Assembly (NCBI GenBank): GCA_913009535.1 | Contig: CAJVXR010000066.1 | Span: 1 to 8,155 of the forward strand | DNA length: 8,155 nt | Origin: an uncultured Flavobacteriales bacterium | GTDB lineage: Bacteria; Bacteroidota; Bacteroidia; Flavobacteriales; Flavobacteriaceae | Reading direction: 5' to 3' | Shown here: positions 6,029 through 8,155 of the stretch, piece after piece | Position numbering within the stretch: position 1 is the first letter of the stretch | Layout: every line of letters starts with the position of its first letter | Program-made: the position numbers and the translations under genes | The notes under the pieces: generated by a model | Told to the model about the DNA's origin: nothing | Database searches by the model: none | What the model saw: only the letters and a program-made list of their open reading frames with translations

Positions 6029-8155
6029 TTATACGCTTAAAGCCGAGTCAATCAACATTTTTTGCTGCTTTTGATGCTTACTCATTAAGCCTGTGGCAGT
6101 TGATGCTGCTGGAGATCTTCCTACATATTTTACCTTAGTTTTCTGGCATCCAGCCTTTTTGAGACACCAATCAATATACCTTTCCATAGTATTCCAGGGA
6201 CCCATATTTTTAGGCTCTTCTTGACACCAAATAAAATCTGCATCTTTAAATCTAGAAATTATGGGGGTTAAAGCTTTAGCGGGAAAAGGATAAAGTTGTT
6301 CTAGTCTAATAATATAAATATCTAATTTTTTAGAATTATCTCTTTCAGATGAAAGGTCATAATAAACTTTACCCGAACAGATAATTACTTTTTTAATTTT
6401 ATTATCTTCATTTAAAAATTGTTCATCATGCTTTGTCTCACCGTCATCTAGTAGCACTCTATGAAAAGTATCATTAGTAAAATCATCTATTTTAGAGGTG
6501 CATTGTTTATGTCTTAACAATGATTTTGGTGTAAACATAATTAAAGGCTTTCTAAAGTCTCTTAATAATTGTCGTCTCAAAATATGAAAATAATTAGCAG
6601 GCGTTGTACAATTTGCAACAATCATATTTTCCTCTGCACAAAGTTGAAGGTATCGTTCTATTCTTGCAGAAGAATGTTCAGGTCCTTGACCTTCATAACC
6701 ATGAGGCAATAATAAAACTAAGCCGCTCATTCTTAACCACTTTGCTTCACCTGGAGCTATAAATTGATCTATTTGTACTTGAGCACCATTTGCAAAATCA
6801 CCAAATTGTGCCTCCCATAGTACTAATGCACCTGGGTAATCTAATGAATATCCATACTCATACCCTAAAATTGCTGCCTCTGATAAAAAACTATCTATGC
6901 CCTCATATCTTGCTTGCTGATCACTAATATTATTTAAAGGGATATACCTTTCCTCTGTTTCTTGATCTACAAGAGCTGAGTGTCTATGACTAAACGTTCC
7001 TCTAATACTATCTTGACCTACTAATCTTACCGGATAGCCCTCCTCTAAAAGAGATCCAAAAGCCAATGCTTCGGCCGTAGCCCAATCGATGCCCTTACCG
7101 GTTGTAATCATATTTTTTCTATTACTAAATATTCTTGCAAGAGTTTTGTGAATATTAAGACTCTCTGGATAAGAAGTAATTTTAGAGCCAATATTATTAA
7201 AATCAATTTTAGTAATTGCAGTTGATATTTTACGCTTGCTTCCTCTTGATGATTTCATATTTGACCAAAAACCATCTAGCCAATCTGCTTTATTTGGTTT
7301 AAATGATTTTGCAGACTCAAATTCACTGTCTAAATGTTGAACAAAATCAGATTTCATTTTTAAAACCTTGTTATTATCAAAAAGTTTTTCACCTACAACT
7401 TTATCAGCATAAGTATCTGCAACTGATTTATGAGATTTAATTTTTTTATACATTAAAGGTTGTGTAAATGTTGGATCATCTCCTTCATTATGACCAAAGC
7501 GTCTATAACAAAAAACATCAATCACAACATCTTTATTAAATTTCTGTCTGAATTCTGTCGCTACTCTTGCAGCATAAATTACTGCTTCGCAATCATCACC
7601 ATTAACATGCAAAATAGGTGCATTAATAAATTTAGCGACATCAGATGGGTAAGGAGAGGATCTTGCAAAGCTTGGGCTAGTTGTGAATCCAATTTGATTA
7701 TTAACAATAATATGAATTGTACCACCGGTTTTATGACCTCTTAATCCAGATAATGCAAAGCATTCAGCTACAATTCCTTGTCCCGCAAAGGCTGCATCAC
7801 CATGCAATAGTATGGGCATAACAGCGTTAAATGACTCTTGAATAGTTTTTCCCTTATCAGTTCTTAAGTGAGCCTGCTTAGCTCTTACTCTACCTAAGAC
7901 AACTGGATCTACAGCTTCTAAGTGAGATGGATTGGCAGTTAAAGAAATGTGAACTTTATTATCGTCAAACACTCTATCGGAAGAAGTTCCTAAATGATAT
8001 TTAACATCACCTGATCCAGCAACATCTTCTGGCATAATGGAGCCACCAGCAAATTCATGAAAGATTTCTTGATAAGCTTTACCCATAACAGTGGCTAAAA
8101 TTCCTAATCTACCTCTATGTGGCATTCCAATAACAATTTCTGTAACTCCTAATTG
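6029..8155 (-). CDS. sucA: 2-oxoglutarate dehydrogenase E1 (5' end outside window)
   Basis: The thiamine diphosphate-dependent E1 decarboxylates 2-oxoglutarate and succinylates the lipoyl group of SucB. The open frame continues through the right edge, giving 709 codons including the stop. The residues before the Met at 8125 ([10 protein letters not shown]) are conserved family sequence, so that Met is internal and not the start. About 240-250 N-terminal residues are missing relative to the roughly 930-residue E. coli protein. Visible, numbered from the edge: HRGRLG (13-18), the thiamine diphosphate/Mg region GDAAFAGQG (119-127) with NNQIGFTT (152-159), and [11 protein letters not shown] (218-228). 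The pyrimidine-binding part follows with [22 protein letters not shown] and [19 protein letters not shown]. The C-terminal part has [11 protein letters not shown] and [13 protein letters not shown]. It is the first visible gene of the suc operon, and no promoter is in the window. Confidence 0.97.
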   Translation of the reverse strand, partial: QLGVTEIVIGMPHRGRLGILATVMGKAYQEIFHEFAGGSIMPEDVAGSGDVKYHLGTSSDRVFDDNKVHISLTANPSHLEAVDPVVLGRVRAKQAHLRTDKGKTIQESFNAVMPILLHGDAAFAGQGIVAECFALSGLRGHKTGGTIHIIVNNQIGFTTSPSFARSSPYPSDVAKFINAPILHVNGDDCEAVIYAARVATEFRQKFNKDVVIDVFCYRRFGHNEGDDPTFTQPLMYKKIKSHKSVADTYADKVVGEKLFDNNKVLKMKSDFVQHLDSEFESAKSFKPNKADWLDGFWSNMKSSRGSKRKISTAITKIDFNNIGSKITSYPESLNIHKTLARIFSNRKNMITTGKGIDWATAEALAFGSLLEEGYPVRLVGQDSIRGTFSHRHSALVDQETEERYIPLNNISDQQARYEGIDSFLSEAAILGYEYGYSLDYPGALVLWEAQFGDFANGAQVQIDQFIAPGEAKWLRMSGLVLLLPHGYEGQGPEHSSARIERYLQLCAEENMIVANCTTPANYFHILRRQLLRDFRKPLIMFTPKSLLRHKQCTSKIDDFTNDTFHRVLLDDGETKHDEQFLNEDNKIKKVIICSGKVYYDLSSERDNSKKLDIYIIRLEQLYPFPAKALTPIISRFKDADFIWCQEEPKNMGPWNTMERYIDWCLKKAGCQKTKVKYVGRSPAASTATGLMSKHQKQQKMLIDSALSV

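Noticed and set aside
7460..7744. Open frame on the plus strand opposite sucA (94 codons)
   Set aside because: It is antisense to conserved E1 sequence and shows no family resemblance.
8123..8125. ATG at 8125 as the start of sucA
   Set aside because: The frame stays open to the window edge and the preceding residues are conserved E1 sequence, so this Met is internal.

Overview
The window is AT-rich (low GC by eye) and encodes alphaproteobacterial-type proteins. The order sucA-sucB-lpd, the compact spacing and the Lys/Ile/Asn-rich proteins suggest a streamlined, probably free-living marine alphaproteobacterium (SAR11-like or a similar AT-rich lineage). This placement is inferred from gene content and composition; no rRNA or other marker is present.

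Layout, left to right. Positions 1-1284 (minus) hold a DEAD-box RNA helicase of RhlE type. Its C-terminal basic tail runs off the left edge inside a 57-bp in-frame tandem repeat. A 193-bp divergent intergenic region follows, with an extended -10 promoter candidate for the helicase. On the plus strand, 1478-2404 encodes a membrane di-iron hydroxylase of the fatty acid hydroxylase/sterol desaturase superfamily with all its histidine boxes. One base further on is 2406-3002, a small seven-helix membrane protein that I do not recognise. These two look like one transcription unit, ended by a strong hairpin terminator at 3028-3060. The 370-bp gap 3003-3372 lies between convergent units. It holds that terminator, a second one on the minus strand for the suc operon, and a nested set of inverted repeats.

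From 3373 to the right edge, on the minus strand, lies the 2-oxoglutarate dehydrogenase operon in transcription order sucA (E1, 5' end outside the window), sucB (E2) and lpd (E3). Gaps are 17 and 2 bases. Together they convert 2-oxoglutarate, CoA and NAD+ to succinyl-CoA, CO2 and NADH in the TCA cycle. E1 decarboxylates and passes the succinyl group to the lipoyl-lysine of E2, E2 transfers it to CoA, and E3 reoxidises the lipoyl group.

The suc genes are ordinary. The parts worth a second look are the repeat tail and DETD motif of the helicase, the two-gene hydroxylase/membrane-protein unit (possibly a split ether-lipid or sterol-type monooxygenase system), and the structured convergent intergenic region. 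No CRISPR array, rRNA, tRNA or insertion sequence was seen.
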